Position numbers and translations under genes: made by a program | Notes under the pieces: generated by a model | Seen by the model: the letters and a program-made list of their open reading frames with translations, nothing else | Databases searched by the model: none | What the model was told of the DNA's origin: nothing | Source: Lichina pygmaea | Lineage: Eukaryota; Ascomycota; Lichinomycetes; Lichinales; Lichinaceae | Direction: 5' to 3' | Length of the DNA: 64,000 bases | NCBI GenBank assembly: GCA_963422465.1 | Contig: OY730170.1 | Span: 5,184,379 to 5,248,378 of the forward strand | Part shown: one piece after another, positions 1 through 11,559 of the stretch | How the letters are laid out: every line of letters begins with the position of its first letter | How positions within the stretch are numbered: the first letter of the stretch is position 1

Positions 1-1520
1 GATCCTCGAGGGCGGAGCGCGCGTCCAACTCGAAGCTGTACCTTGGCTCAGGGTCAAAGACGGCGAAGGCGCCGACGATGTAGCCGTCAGCGGTGGTGAG
101 TGGAAAGGCCGCGTAGAATCGAATGCAGGGTGAGCCTTCCACGAGAGGATGCCTCACGAAGCGCCAGTCCTGCATGACGCACGCTTTGAGTCATCCGACG
201 ACGCCGCTGCTGCGCCACGTCGTCACTCACCTTGTGTGTATCCAGTATGATCATGGGCCCGTTGGCGAGGAGCAGGTGCGCCGCGAAACTGTGCGATCGT
301 GGAATGGCGGCGCGGTTGTAGCCGCACTCTGCCTTCATCCTCTCGCTGTTACGGCCAAAGATGCTTGTGGAGGCGTGCTTCGTGTCGAGAACTTCCAGCG
401 CCGTTTCCACCAGCCGACGATTTTCACGAAGGGCCCAGTCCGGTGAAAGGAAGTCCAGCTCCGCAAAGGCCCTCTGACGATCGATCTCGTTCAAAGGTGG
501 GAGGGCCGGGAGGAAGGCGAAGCTTGGCTTGTGTGGAGGCGGCTGTGGAGGACAAGAGATGTTGAATCGGCCCTAGGCGGACGAGAAGCATGAGTCTTTG
601 AAGCCGGGGAGCACCGGCTCGGTAGCAGGAGGGTCAAAGGAAGACGGCGGAAGGTGCAAAGAAGGGAGGTCAAGCGTCGAGCCGATCCGTATTCCTTAGA
701 ACAAAGATCTTCCGCCCAGGCCGGCGGGACTTCAACCCACCCATCTCCATCAGACCGCACGAGAAGACTTTGGAAGAGCCCTTACCTCGCAGTAGCACTT
801 TAGGAAGAATCCCCACTCCTGGACGTATCTCGGCTCAGCGGCCGCCTCGACAGCCAGCTCCTCCCTCATCCTGAGGCCCCTCGTGTATGCTTGGGCCGAG
901 GAGACCTGGCTGGCGAAGGTCGCAAGGGATCTTGCCGGCATGGATCCCGACGCCAGGCTCGAGGATGCCGTCGACGTCATCATCAACGCTCTGTTCCGCG
1001 CCGTCGTTATGGGCGATTCCTTGGACCTATCCGCCGTCGACGGTCTCGAGGAGATCCCGGCCCCTTCACAGTTCTCGATCCGCGGCTGGGGCCTGTTGAG
1101 CAGCGGATGAGTGTTCGAGGACGGCAGCAGGAAGAGCGGCACCCCAAAGCAGACTCCGACACGGCCGGCACGGCGAGTCAAGGCGCCCGAGGGCGCATCT
1201 CCCAGGGTTTCGCCAATCGGGATGTCCCGGTGGTGGTGGGGCGCGATGTGCTGAAAGGCATGCTGGGAGCTCGAACGCGGGGTGAAGGAAGGCGGGTGGA
1301 AGGAGGGCGTCGTAGACGGCGGATACGTCGAATCAAAGGAGCGCATCCGATCATCGGCCGAAGTCGGCGCCATGCCGGAGATCCGCCCCGCCGGAGCAGC
1401 AGACGGTCTGGGGCGCCTGTCAGCGGTCTTGCTGCCGTCGCTGCCGGGGGGCGGATGGCGGCCAGACAGGAAGTCGAGAATCGGATTGGAGCGGGGATTT
1501 CGTTGTGACGGCCGTGCCAT
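1..1520 (-). CDS. GAF-domain sensor protein, N-terminal part (cut by window edge)
   Basis: The ATG lies at 1520-1518. Exon 1 (1520-786) ends at a GTAAGG donor, exon 2 (542-231) at GTGAGT, and exon 3 (169 to 1) runs off the window; introns are 243 and 61 bp and the phases agree. The first 170 residues are Pro/Ser-rich and low in complexity. From about residue 215 the sequence looks like a conserved fungal family: a region with RYVQEWGFFLKCYCE, a Pro-rich link, then a GAF fold (VETALEVLDTKHASTSIFG, later FVRHPLVEGSPCIRFYAAFP and GYIVGAFAVFDPEPR). GAF domains bind small ligands or chromophores. In fungi this kind of N-terminus occurs in GAF-only proteins and in hybrid histidine kinases; the part that would decide lies outside the window. 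The GAF identity is fairly firm, the full architecture unknown. Confidence 0.72.
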
Positions 1521-3076
1521 GCTGAGCGCGAAAGATCAGAGATGAAGCAAAGGAACGAACGAGTACATACTTCAGATCAGTATTATATGCCGCTGTTGGG
1601 GGGGGGGGGGGGGGGGGGGATCTCGCGAAAAGGGAAAATCTCCAACCCCGTTTTGGACTGCCGGACGTCGTTCTACCGATGGAGGGAGGCGCGGTTTCCT
1701 GACTCGGGTGGGCCGAGAATATCACGGTTTGTGGCATACGAAGGATGTGCGTCGCCTGTGAGAATTGCCCTAGGAGGAGCAGTGGCGGTGTAGACAGCGA
1801 GGATGAGGCTCAACAGCGTCGACGCGTCTTCGCGGTGTGGCTTCGCATGGCATGGGACGGACAGAACAGGACAGAACGGGATGCATCGGCGACATGGCAT
1901 TTCTTGGGAACGGCATCCCACCGAGATGGAGGCTAGAAAAGCGGCCATCGAGCTAGATACAGAGAGATGTCCCTGCATCTGCACAGAGGGGTGGGGCATC
2001 GCTGGCACGGCCTGTGTAGTGCCGGTCTACGCAATGGGCGTAGGGCATAGGAAAAGAACGTGGCGGGCGAAAGCTCGGATCAAGCACGATAAAGGCCACA
2101 TGGACGACTCGGGACTCGCCATAAGGTCAGGAAGTGGGCCGTGAGTCGTCAGCCGGCTGCGACAGACCGCTCTCCGCTCTCCGGCTCGCAAAGCATTGCC
2201 ATGGTCCTGTCGCAAGCGGATGGAGATGTCGGCATACGTTGACGACGCCCGGCCTGACGCTTTACAAGGCTGGTCCTGGGCAATCTGTGTATCGGAGCAT
2301 CCGGAGGACGAGGCGAGGACACACCGCGTGGCGCGCATGATGCACGCCCGGTCGGCATTGGCAGTGGGCTCGAGCTCGGCCGCCGAGGAGGGACATGTGA
2401 CTTGCAGCTCCAGGTAGGGCTCCGGAGACGACGATCCTCAATCTCAGCGGCGACGATACTGTCTTCACGCACGCACGGGCGGTCCGATTGTTGTGAGGGA
2501 AGAAACAAAGTGAAATAAGCGCAGCCTGTGGTCCGTCCGGACGCCTGGGCGCTTCGCTTGACGCGAGCATGAGGCACTGCAGCTGCCTCTGCTGCAACAG
2601 CAGTGCTGCGGAGTGCATCTTCACCGAGCTTTCGCTCAGGCTTGAAAGTTGCAGGCTGCAGGTCCTCCGAGGTGGGGGTTCGTCCTCGTACAAGACTAGG
2701 TGAGAAAAGTGTCCAGCTCGGGTGCAGTCTAGATAGATCAGATGTTGCCCGTCGAGAATCCAAGATCGCTGTAGCGGGGTGGTGAGACGAAATGCAGGGA
2801 TCATGACCATATCCGCTGCTTGAGAAGCTCGAGATACAGCCAGTGAACAGACACGGTGGTCTGTGCGCTTTCCAACCAGCAAGCATGACCTGCAATTCAT
2901 CCTCGCCCATGTCCGCCAGGGGAGGTCGGTGCCGCGATGGAACACCGATCTTCATGCGGCTCTGGTCGATCGGTCTGTAGTCCCCGGTTGGCTCGTGTTC
3001 CATAGACCGCGAAAAGAACATCTACCGGTCGGTAGGTCTCTGCCTCCTGCAACAGCCCTGAGGCGTTAGGATCCTG
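1521..3076. other. Intergenic stretch, no recognised gene
   Basis: The spacer between the GAF gene start and the 3' end of CDD1 has several open frames but none that I can match to a family or give convincing introns. It holds a run of 22 G at 1598-1619, which may sit in the 5' leader of the GAF gene. The largest frame (minus, 3021-2149) overlaps the 3' end of CDD1 and reads as composition noise. Confidence 0.5.
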
Positions 3077-3847
3077 TTATGGGTTGGAACGGCTGGATGG
3101 TGGCAGCAAGTTTTCGGGTCCGAACGAGTATGGCAGCAACTATCTCAGCGGCGGCACAGCTGTCAGCCCACGATCCGGTAGCGGCCGCTCCATGAACCGG
3201 CCGATGTTGTGGGAGATCGCTCGACATCTCGTACTTGTATGAGTGTCTTGACCATGTGCGTTCCGTTCACGTCCACCAGGAATATAGGGAACTCCGGAGG
3301 ACAGAATTCCCTTATCCATTGGAGACAGGCTCCGCAGCAAGGAGCTACAGTGTCCTTGAGGTCAGCATCGGGTGAGGTGTCAATCCTGCTCGAGATGCTG
3401 AACCGACCGGCCGGGGAGATGTCTGAAGACACCGCTAGGGCTTTGAACTTCCTGTGGCCATCCGTCTGTGGTTGGGCCTCAGCAACGAGCCACAGATATA
3501 TCGTTGATCAGCTCGCGGATCTTACGACGGCCCTAGAAAGTGCAGCTCTTTCGGCACAGAAGGTCAAGCCGTAGCTGGCATTCTCAACTAGAGATCGAGC
3601 GACTCATTCAGCGTTGCGTCCAAGGAGGAAGGTCAAGGTGCTCGGCGATGTCCGTGGCAGTCGTACCGTTGCACCCAACGGCAAAATATTGCTCGTCTGC
3701 AGCCAACACGCAGGCTCCGACCCTGAAATGGCTGTGAGGACAGTAGGCGTTCGCCTTGACACGGATGGACTTCTCGATGAGCGTCGCCTGCTCGCTCTCG
3801 GTCAGACGGTCTTTGCCGGAGAAGGGGTGTTGATTTGAGGATGCCAT
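3077..3847 (-). CDS. CDD1: Cytidine deaminase (pyrimidine salvage)
   Basis: Four exons: 3847-3667, 3587-3526, 3465-3235 and 3139-3077, with introns of 79, 60 and 95 bp and consistent phases; product 178 residues, slightly long for the usual 130-160. It deaminates cytidine and deoxycytidine to uridine forms using a zinc-bound water. Exon 2 holds the CAE motif (Cys71, Glu73) within ENASYGLTFCAERAAL, and exon 3 the second zinc pair (Cys125, Cys128). Exon 4 gives the family's C-terminal LLPYSFGPENL. Two oddities: an insert of about 20 residues between SSD and the Cys pair, and an extra Cys, so the usual PCGxC reads PCCGAC, followed by Leu where Arg is common. The acceptor of exon 4 (GATAG) is weak but the reading frame after it fits the family. 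The identity is firm. Confidence 0.9.
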
Positions 3848-6800
3848 CTTGGCAGTCGATACTGTCGGGGCTGCCCCGGTGCTATCTCATCCACCGTCGA
3901 TGCTGGGATAGGGGGGGATTCAGGAGCAAATGTCCATCGGCGACCGAGGCAGCCACGACCACTTCCAGTAGATTACGGTGGGGTGGTAGCGAAGCCGAAT
4001 AATCGAATACGCCTCTCTGGTCGGACGGTCACGAACAAGTCTCTGGACGAAGATGACAGCATATCTGTGCTAGACAGGATTGCGTTTCTCGAGGAAAGGC
4101 GTTCGTCACAACACCATTATCAACGAACTATTGGCTGGGGTGGCATGAGTATACTCCAAGCCATCGCACAAGAGCTTGATTAGTCACGATAGGCCAGCTA
4201 TCGACCAAGCTTGGCTAGATCACGTGATTTAGCCGTATCATCAGCGAGCGGAAGTTCAGCCCAGATGGAATCGTACTCGTACGTACCGTACGGTATTTAG
4301 TTAGACCGACGCCCCGGCGGTAGCGGCGCTTACTTCGCCTCGATCGTACCGTACACACCAGTAAGAGGTGTGTCCACATAAACGTCAGATGCTGTCAAAA
4401 CTTCTCCGACAGGCGTGTACGATGCAGAAGTCATAGTCCTCTGTGCCAGTCCCGTGCGGGTACCGTACATACCGTACATACCGTACGTACGTACAGTACG
4501 TCGAGCCTCCAGTGTCGGCCCTGGCACCGTAAGCTTGACAGGGGGACTCGGAGCATACTGTGCATACGTGCCTACTGCTACAACAAGCCATGCCAGACCA
4601 CTAGATATCTGCAAGAGACGGTCCGCGAGTGTCATGTCCGTCGTCGACTCGGCGGTCACCAGACCGAAAGCTCGAGCAATTGAACATTACGCTCGTTTGA
4701 GATGACTGCAGTCGCCTCGCTTGGTGCGCCTAGTGGCTTCCCGGCACCGAGGCAACCAAGAAGAGGCGTGCCCGGGCGACTTGTTTGGCCGCCGAGGCTC
4801 TACAACAGTGTAGACCCGAGCAACGCGCTCAAGCTGGCACTGCTCATGCCAATGGGTGGGCGGCTGCATCGCACCGCTCTTGAGACGCTCGATGCTATCG
4901 GAGGCCACGGACTCTACCGTGGCACGTGAAGCGGTGACGTGCTCGAGATGGCCCTCTTCAGCGAGCACAAAGAGGTCGGTTACGTGCATCGTACGGCGCC
5001 GGATGCGGCCCGCCGCGCCGTGAGGAAGGGGGTGAGGATCGGGTTCTGGTTGGGAGTGGTACGCGCCGTCGATCAGGCCTGTCGGTGACACCGAGGCCGT
5101 TTTCCGAGGCGCCCCTGTCGCCGTGTCGGCTTCATCCTCGCCAGCACCCACGCGCCGCCAGCGGTGCTGCAGTTATCTCGGCACTGCAGACATCCGATCG
5201 TCGAAGACGGCCGACACAGGGTGCCGCAGATTCCTTCGGTAGCCCAGAGATCAGCTCGGTAGCGACCTTACCGGAATACCTCTTGTCATCTCTCTGTCAT
5301 AGGTATGCAGACGCCATCTTTCCATCTTTAGCCGGAGCATGTCTCCGATCCGGTGTCTCCCGACGGCATTCCCGCAAGATTGCCGATGGAAGCCCTTTAA
5401 CGGAGTACGATACGAGGTACCGATAGCCGCTGCGCTTGCAAACAAGAAAGGTGAAACGAACACCGGCATCAGAAAGGAATGCCAGGAGAGACTCGAGATG
5501 AGGGAACACCTTCCGGTATTGCCTAGAGCTATGGTTTGTGTTGGGCAAGGAATGCGCTTCTTCGATCATGAGGAACGGATGCACGGACTTGGCTATGCTA
5601 CCATCGACCTTGAATGCCAACCTGCCTTCCTCCTCGGCTGGGCGGATTTGTCATCGCGTCCCTCTGGATGGGGCTTCCGGCTTGCGACGATCACTGGCCT
5701 TGTCTAGGATGATCGGGCATCCTATGGAACCCCGGGGAGACAGAGCTCAGTGTGTTGTAGTTGCATCAGCACCAAACAGAGCGTGTGTTATCCTCACCTC
5801 GGGATAAACTCGAACCAACAAGCAGCGCGTTTCGTACACCTTGCCGAATCTTCTGATACCGGTACGTACGGTACATACGTACGCGACGTGCTTGCCAGCG
5901 TTTTGCCACGGAGATCATGAGATCTCCGACGTTGGATGAAACGCACCACTTGCTTTGCGGTACGTTTCAAGTCTTCGGTGCCTGACCTCGAGCAGGTACA
6001 GTACGTAGAGTGATGACCAATGTTTGACTAATCGCAGACCACTGATGGTACCTAGTATGCTGACTAAAGCCCGCCAAGTCACGTGAGCTTCGATTAGAGC
6101 AAGCTTGCCCACGTACTCGGTCATCAATCTCATCTCCCAAAGTGGTGGTGGGAGGTGATGCACAGCCTCAGATCAGCAGCAGCAGCCTGAAGAGATTCGG
6201 CCGCAAGGGCTACTTTTGGTGTGCCCGACTCCTGGGCCCCTTCCCGACCTTCCTCTCGTCCGACCTTGGAGTGATATATCACAGCTCGGACCGGTCTCAC
6301 GCCAGATGGCAACCGTCAGACGTTGGACCCCACTCGCCTGCCCCTCTTCCCCGCCGAGAGAGATTGGGTGGACGGCCCCGGTTGCCGTGCCAAACGTACC
6401 CTTGCGGCGATTCATTCCAGCGTCAAAGGCTCACGGCCCCTCTGGTCGTGTGCGTTGGGGGCTCTGGTGCTACATACGAGATGTGGCTGCGGAAATAACG
6501 TTGGGGCGATACTCCGAGCACGGTGCTGAGTCAGCCGTGTTTCATAGATGCCGCGTCTCCGTGCCCGGATTTCTGCCGGCTTCGGGCCTCAGATGTTCTG
6601 ACAATGCGGCTCTGCGGGAGGCCTCCGCTCGTACTTCGCCAATGTGATTTCCGCTAGCACACCTCGTACATGCATGCTCCGCACCGTTCCGTACTTCCGT
6701 ACCATGTGCTGTCCTGCGACGCAATGCATTCCCGACCCCCTCGTCTGGCGCGCGCGTCAGATCGGGTAAGGGAGCGTATTAGCGTGGTCGGGAATGTGTG

Positions 6801-7157
6801 TGACAGCTTGGCCGAGATGCTGACCGCAACTGGACCAATTGATCTTGGGTCGAGCTTCGCTTGGCGCACACGGTCCGGCATGTCTGGCGTGTCTGGCCAA
6901 GCACCGATTGCCCGTCGCATTCTAGCGCCCGTCGTATTCGAACTCAGAGACTCGAGGGGAGGGAAGAAGCAGCGGCGAAAAGAAAAGAAGCCCGATTGGA
7001 GGAAATCGGCCAATGTGCATTCGGCACCCTCTGTCGGCGGGGAGGGTCCAAAGCAACGTCGAGAAGCGATCCACCGAGGGGAAAGAGCGAGGGAAGGAGA
7101 AGAAGAAGAAGAAGAAGAAGAAGAAGCTTGAGACATCACATTGCGAGGGCAAGAGGC
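3848..7157. other. Intergenic stretch, no recognised gene
   Basis: About 3.3 kb without a frame that I can assign. It contains GTAC-rich palindrome clusters around 4270-4300, 4449-4502 and 5862-5892, and a GAA microsatellite at about 7100-7126, just before the next gene's start. The many open frames on both strands have no family signature and are what this base composition would give. Confidence 0.5.
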
Positions 7158-8543
7158 ATGCCAGGCCCCACCGATCGCTCGTCGTGGTCATCGCCCTCCC
7201 TCTTATCGTCGCCTTCCCCGGTTCCGGCGCGAACGGCAGCGGCGCACTCGAGCGTGACCTCGACCCGGACGACGACATCGACCTTGACGTCGACGTCGAC
7301 CTTGACCGCACCGGGCTCGGTTGATCCGGACCTTGGCGGCCAGGCACATGTCAGTCGGCCGGGCCAGACCGCCCCGATGGAGAAGGTCTCGGAGGACGAG
7401 TTCAACGGCTTGCCGCCGGTGGTGAGACGGAAGGTGCGCTGGAATCCCCTCCGTCCGTCCGTCCGTCCGTCCGAGCTTGCTCACGGCGCGAACGGCTTTG
7501 AGATGCGGCCGCTGACCGTCCTTGCCTTTTCGCCTCTGCAGTTCTTCTCGACGGTCGAGCGCCTGCGCTTCGCCCAGGCGACGTCCGCTCCCGCGGACCG
7601 TCAACCGCCTCGGCCACGGGCCAGCTCGAAGCGGAGTTTTGGGCGATCGAGGTCGAGCTCGGTCCGGCGGTCGTCTCGCCGTTGGAGCCGCGCGTCCCCC
7701 ATGGAGCGTCGCATCTTCTCCAACCTGGACGCGCAGTGGTTCCTGGACCTGCCGGACAAGGTGAAGAGCAGGCACTTCACCCCGGAGGAACGCTCCTTCC
7801 TGAGCGCCAAGTGCGCGACCGTCATGGCCGACGCCGCCGACGACGCCTTCTGCAAGAGACGAGCGGTGCGGAGCCAGCCGACGTCGGCCAGCATCAGCCC
7901 CCGATCCTCGCTCGACCCCGACCGGAATCCGGCGATGGTCGGCGGCAGCGACCTTGGCGACGACGGAGAAGACCCGCTGCGGCGGCTGGACGACGGCGGC
8001 GACCTCGATCTGCGGCTCAAGCTGGACGACCACCACGCGAACGTGCTTTCCGACGGCGCCGTCCGGCCCTTGCCCGCCGATGGCCGCTCGAGGAGACCGT
8101 CGTTCCGACGCGCTGCCTTCTACGCCTCGCTCATGCCGGGCCGGAACTGGACCCTGCCGGCCTACCCGTCGGCTCGATCGTCCAAGGACTTTCAAACCGG
8201 CCAGGCCGACCGGTCCGTCAGCGGCAGCACGGCCGGCCCGACGTGCGAGCCGCGGCACTCGACGTCGTCCGTCGAGGCCGGGGCCATGTACTACCGCGAC
8301 CCCGAGGCTCGGCTCCGGCTTCGCGTCTTCCTCGCCTCGCCGCAGAGGCTGGACGAGGCGATCGAGTTTGGCTTTCCCGCGGCCGATCAGACCGAGGCCG
8401 ACGACGCCGGGGACCAGCGCCCGGCTCGGTCCGGGCCCCAGATGTCGCGTGCCGACCTTTCCACCTTCCTGTCTTTGGATCAGGACGACGGCGACGCCAC
8501 CGACGGTCAAAGGGCCGGGCATCGGCATCAGGACACGGCAGAG

Positions 8544-8629
<86 letters not shown>

Positions 8630-9050
8630 CTCGCTGCCGGACCTGGACCGGCCCGTGACCCCCGACGAGCTGGACACCGTCTTCGGCTCTCCTCATCGGT
8701 TGCCGTGCGCGGCCAAGCTAGACTCGGCCGACACGACGGCGCCGGCGCTGCGACGGTTCGACTCGTACGCGTACACGCCGGCCGCGAGCCGCGAGATGAC
8801 GCTGCGCATCACCCTGACCCGACCCGATCTCGACCCGGACGGCGGTCTCGAGCCGGTGCGGGCCCCGACGTGGGCGTCGCACCGGGACCGGGACCCGGAC
8901 GTGCCGCCCGTGTTCGGCGGCCCGTGGACGCGCTCCGGCGGTCTGGCGCCGACGCCGCAGTCGTCGCACACCACTCTCTACGAAGACGTTCGAAACGGCC
9001 TCGTCAAGAAGGTCTGGAGGAGAATCAAGCCGGGCCGGAGACACGTTTGA
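7158..9050 (+). CDS. Conserved fungal protein of unknown function with poly-Asp tract
   Basis: Chosen start ATG 7158. Exon 1 (7158-7433) ends at AAG/GTGCGC and exon 2 (7542-9050) follows CTCTGCAG; removing this 108-bp intron joins PPVVRRK to FFSTVERLRFAQ, a pattern I associate with uncharacterised Pezizomycotina proteins. The product is 594 residues. The frame stays open through the intron, so a retained form is possible. Conserved-looking blocks are FSNLDAQWFLDLPDKVKSRH with FTPEERSFLSAKC after it, and a C-terminal REMTLRITLTRPDLDPDGG. Before the latter lies a pure (GAC)28 array at 8544-8627 coding for Asp. The end is basic (VKKVWRRIKPGRRHV). No signal peptide or membrane span is seen. Long Ser/Thr-rich N-terminal codons before 7378 are less certain as coding. 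Confidence 0.7.
8544..8627 (+). repeat. (GAC)28 trinucleotide array coding poly-Asp
   Basis: Twenty-eight uninterrupted GAC codons lie inside the conserved fungal gene, preceded by GAG and ended by GCC. No synonymous GAT codon breaks the run, which points to recent replication-slippage growth rather than selection for acidity alone. Confidence 0.95.
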
Positions 9051-11335
9051 ACCTGTTTTCAAGAGCCATCTCCACGCCCGAGCGCAATCGCCTACTTCTC
9101 TCGTGCCCGAGCGGTGTCACGGCGCTGTGACACCGCTGTTCTTTATACCCGTATCCACGGATGCACTCTCGTCCGCGTGTTTCGCTCCTCTGGTTCATGA
9201 GCATTCGACGTGTCTTACTTTACCATGACTCGCTCGTCCTCTCCTCTTCCTCTTCTTCTTCTTCTTCTTCATCCCCCTCTCTTCCCACGCACTCTTCCTG
9301 CGCCAAGACGAATCCACCATCCTGACACAAACCCATTGCTCTCCACTCTGATAACTTTTGACAAGCAGGCTTCATTGGTTTCTCGTCCTCAATCTCTCTT
9401 CCCACCTCTCGTCCCATCTCTCGCTCTCTCTCTCTCTCTCTCTCTTTTTTCTTGTTCTTTATCAGAAAGGGATTCCAGGAAGCGGCCCATGCAAATGCTG
9501 CACGTCTTGATGCACACTGCTGCCTTTTGTCATCTCCTTGCTACTCTACATCTTTCTTTGGTGAGCGCTTAGCTGACGTGCTTGACGATGTTCATGAATG
9601 ACAAGCGATAGTCGGTGCATTTTTTTTGCTGGCTTTTCTGGCTTTTCCGGCTTTTCCAGCTTTTTTCCCTTCCCTGGCTTCCCTGGCTCTCCCCTCGTCA
9701 TCACAATCGAGGAACAGAAAAGCATCGTACTTGCGGGGGGACTGGTTCATGTGGCTCTCGATAGCTATCGTCGTTCTATATCACGGGCCAAGAGGACGAA
9801 TGTCAATCAAGTCGTCTCGACCATCGGTTCCTTTGACTTGATTCTTGGCTTGCGAGCATGGGCTGTTAGTTTTTTGGCCCTTGATTCTTGCTCTGTGCTT
9901 TCCTGGCTGCTAGTCCTTGCTGCTTGATCCCTGAATCTTGACCGTCCGTCCTTGAGCATCAACGCTTGGGCATCAACCCCTGGGCATCAACCCTTGCTTT
10001 CATGCTCGACGACTCCTTGACTCTGACCACTCTTACCACTCTCACAGCTTGCTACTCGGTTCCTACGTAGTCCCCCTCTTCCCAATCCCCTTCCCCCCTC
10101 CTCCCCATCCCCCCCCTTCTTCCCAGTCCGTCCACTCATCCTCGGTCCGCCTCTCCATTCCCACTCCCCACTTCAAATCATACTCCCTTTCCTGGCCGTT
10201 GCGTTTCCAAAGTACCCGAACACTTGATAAACAACAAAAGATAAACAGCAAAGATGACACTGTAGAAGATGGGTACTGTTGGTTTGTGTCTGGTAAGTGA
10301 GTGGGATTGTAAGTGGGATTGTAAGTGGGGGACGTGTAGCTGGGCATGTTAGTTTGATTTGATTTGATTCTTACACTGATTCGGCTGTTAAGCCATGCAG
10401 AACTTCTTGAAGGATTTTTGTCTCTGGTAGACTTGACTCGGGGACCTCGCGCATTTACCGTACGGCCCGTGGGTTGTAAGTGTACGTACCGTGGGAAAAC
10501 CCCAAACCCCGTAGGGGAAATGGGAAAACCACGGTAATGAGGGTTTTGTGGATCTTGACGGATATTGGCTGAGCTATTTCTCGAGGGTTTTCATACATCT
10601 TGCGAGGAGTACATCTTAGACAAGTTCTATGAATCTCGGGGGTTTTTGTGGCAGAATGTGGGGTGGGTCCAGATTCGAACTGACGACTAGTTTAGTCAGG
10701 TTCTCCAGGCCTGACACCACTGGTTCCGGGTCATGGGTGCCACGTAGTGGGAACCTCTCACCAGCTTCCCGCTACACCATGCCGCCCCGGGCATGTTAGT
10801 AGGTGGGTGTGTAGGTTGAACTGGGAGGTGCACCTGGGGGGGTGGGCATGTAGCTGGGTGTGTAGGTAAACTGCGAAGGTGCACATGCCATGTAAGTTAT
10901 TGTTGACAAAAGAGCGCAACTCTCTTGCCACTTAGTCATTCTAGGTATATGTACTCCGTACATACGTACACGTAGTGCGTTTGACAGTTATGTGAGTGGA
11001 GGCTGAGTTGATAGATGATGGTATGGCTGATTGAGGCTAGCACCAACACCGCGAATAAAAGCTACAGTAGGTATGTACAGTACATCGGGCTAGAGCCAAG
11101 GCCAGGGCTGGAGCCAAGGCCAGGGCTAGAGCTTACTTAGGACTAGGACTGGCCAGGGCGCCTGGCCAAGTGGAGCTACAGTACACGCCCACTCACTCAC
11201 TCACTCACTCACTCGCTCACTCACTCGCTCACTGACAAGTGACGGACGTTTCAATTTCCAACTAATTGCCAGTGATGAGGACTCCCTCTTCTTCCAAGAA
11301 GTACGAGTTTAAGAGGGAAGAGAGGATATGGAAAA

Positions 11336-11386
<51 letters not shown>

Positions 11387-11559
11387 GAAGGATGGGATGA
11401 AAGAAGAGGAATAATGAACAAGAAGAGGGGGGGAGGGAAGAGAATGAAGGAAGAAAGAGAGTGCTCTTAAAGACATGGAATATAAACCGACATGACAGAC
11501 AGACAAGGGAAGAAGAGAAGAGAAAAAAAAATGATAATGATAACAACAGCAACAACGGT
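9051..11559. other. Intergenic stretch with microsatellites and a SINE-like element
   Basis: The spacer holds CTT/TCT runs near 9245-9275, a CT run near 9421-9447, an 18-bp unit repeated about twice at 11090-11130 (GGGCTAGAGCCAAGGCCA), a CACT tandem run at about 11190-11230 and a GA run at 11341-11381 beyond the VPS10 stop. The SINE-like element at 10345-10800 is listed apart. No convincing gene is seen. Confidence 0.6.
10345..10800 (-). mobile_element. Probable SINE: tRNA-like head and LINE-like tail
   Basis: Read on the minus strand, the right part (about 10796-10655) has an RNA polymerase III A box (TGGTGTAGCGG, fitting TRGYNNARNNG) and, about 98 bp on, a B box core GTTCGAATC. The gap is too long for a plain tRNA. 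The left part (about 10425-10345) matches the 3' tail of the LINE at 55693-58049: AGTTCTGCATGGCT, a GGCT/AGCC hairpin, then GTAAGAATCAAATCAAATC. A tRNA-like promoter with a tail borrowed from a LINE is the classic SINE plan. Seen: both motifs and the tail match. Inferred: that they belong to one element; the middle 220 bp is unassigned and no target duplication was found. Confidence 0.5.

Noticed and set aside
2149-3021. Minus-strand open frame of 290 codons, briefly considered as an SMN-like protein (MGEDELQVMLAGW)
   Set aside because: The expected YG-box does not follow in any frame or plausible splice, and the frame overlaps the 3' side of CDD1.
7203-8696. Minus-strand open frame with a long poly-Val run
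   Set aside because: It is the reverse reading of the (GAC) array (GTC) and of the conserved fungal gene on the plus strand.
10655-10800. Possible functional tRNA gene
   Set aside because: A and B boxes are about 98 bp apart, no cloverleaf with a believable anticodon arm forms, and the tail matches a LINE; a SINE fits better.
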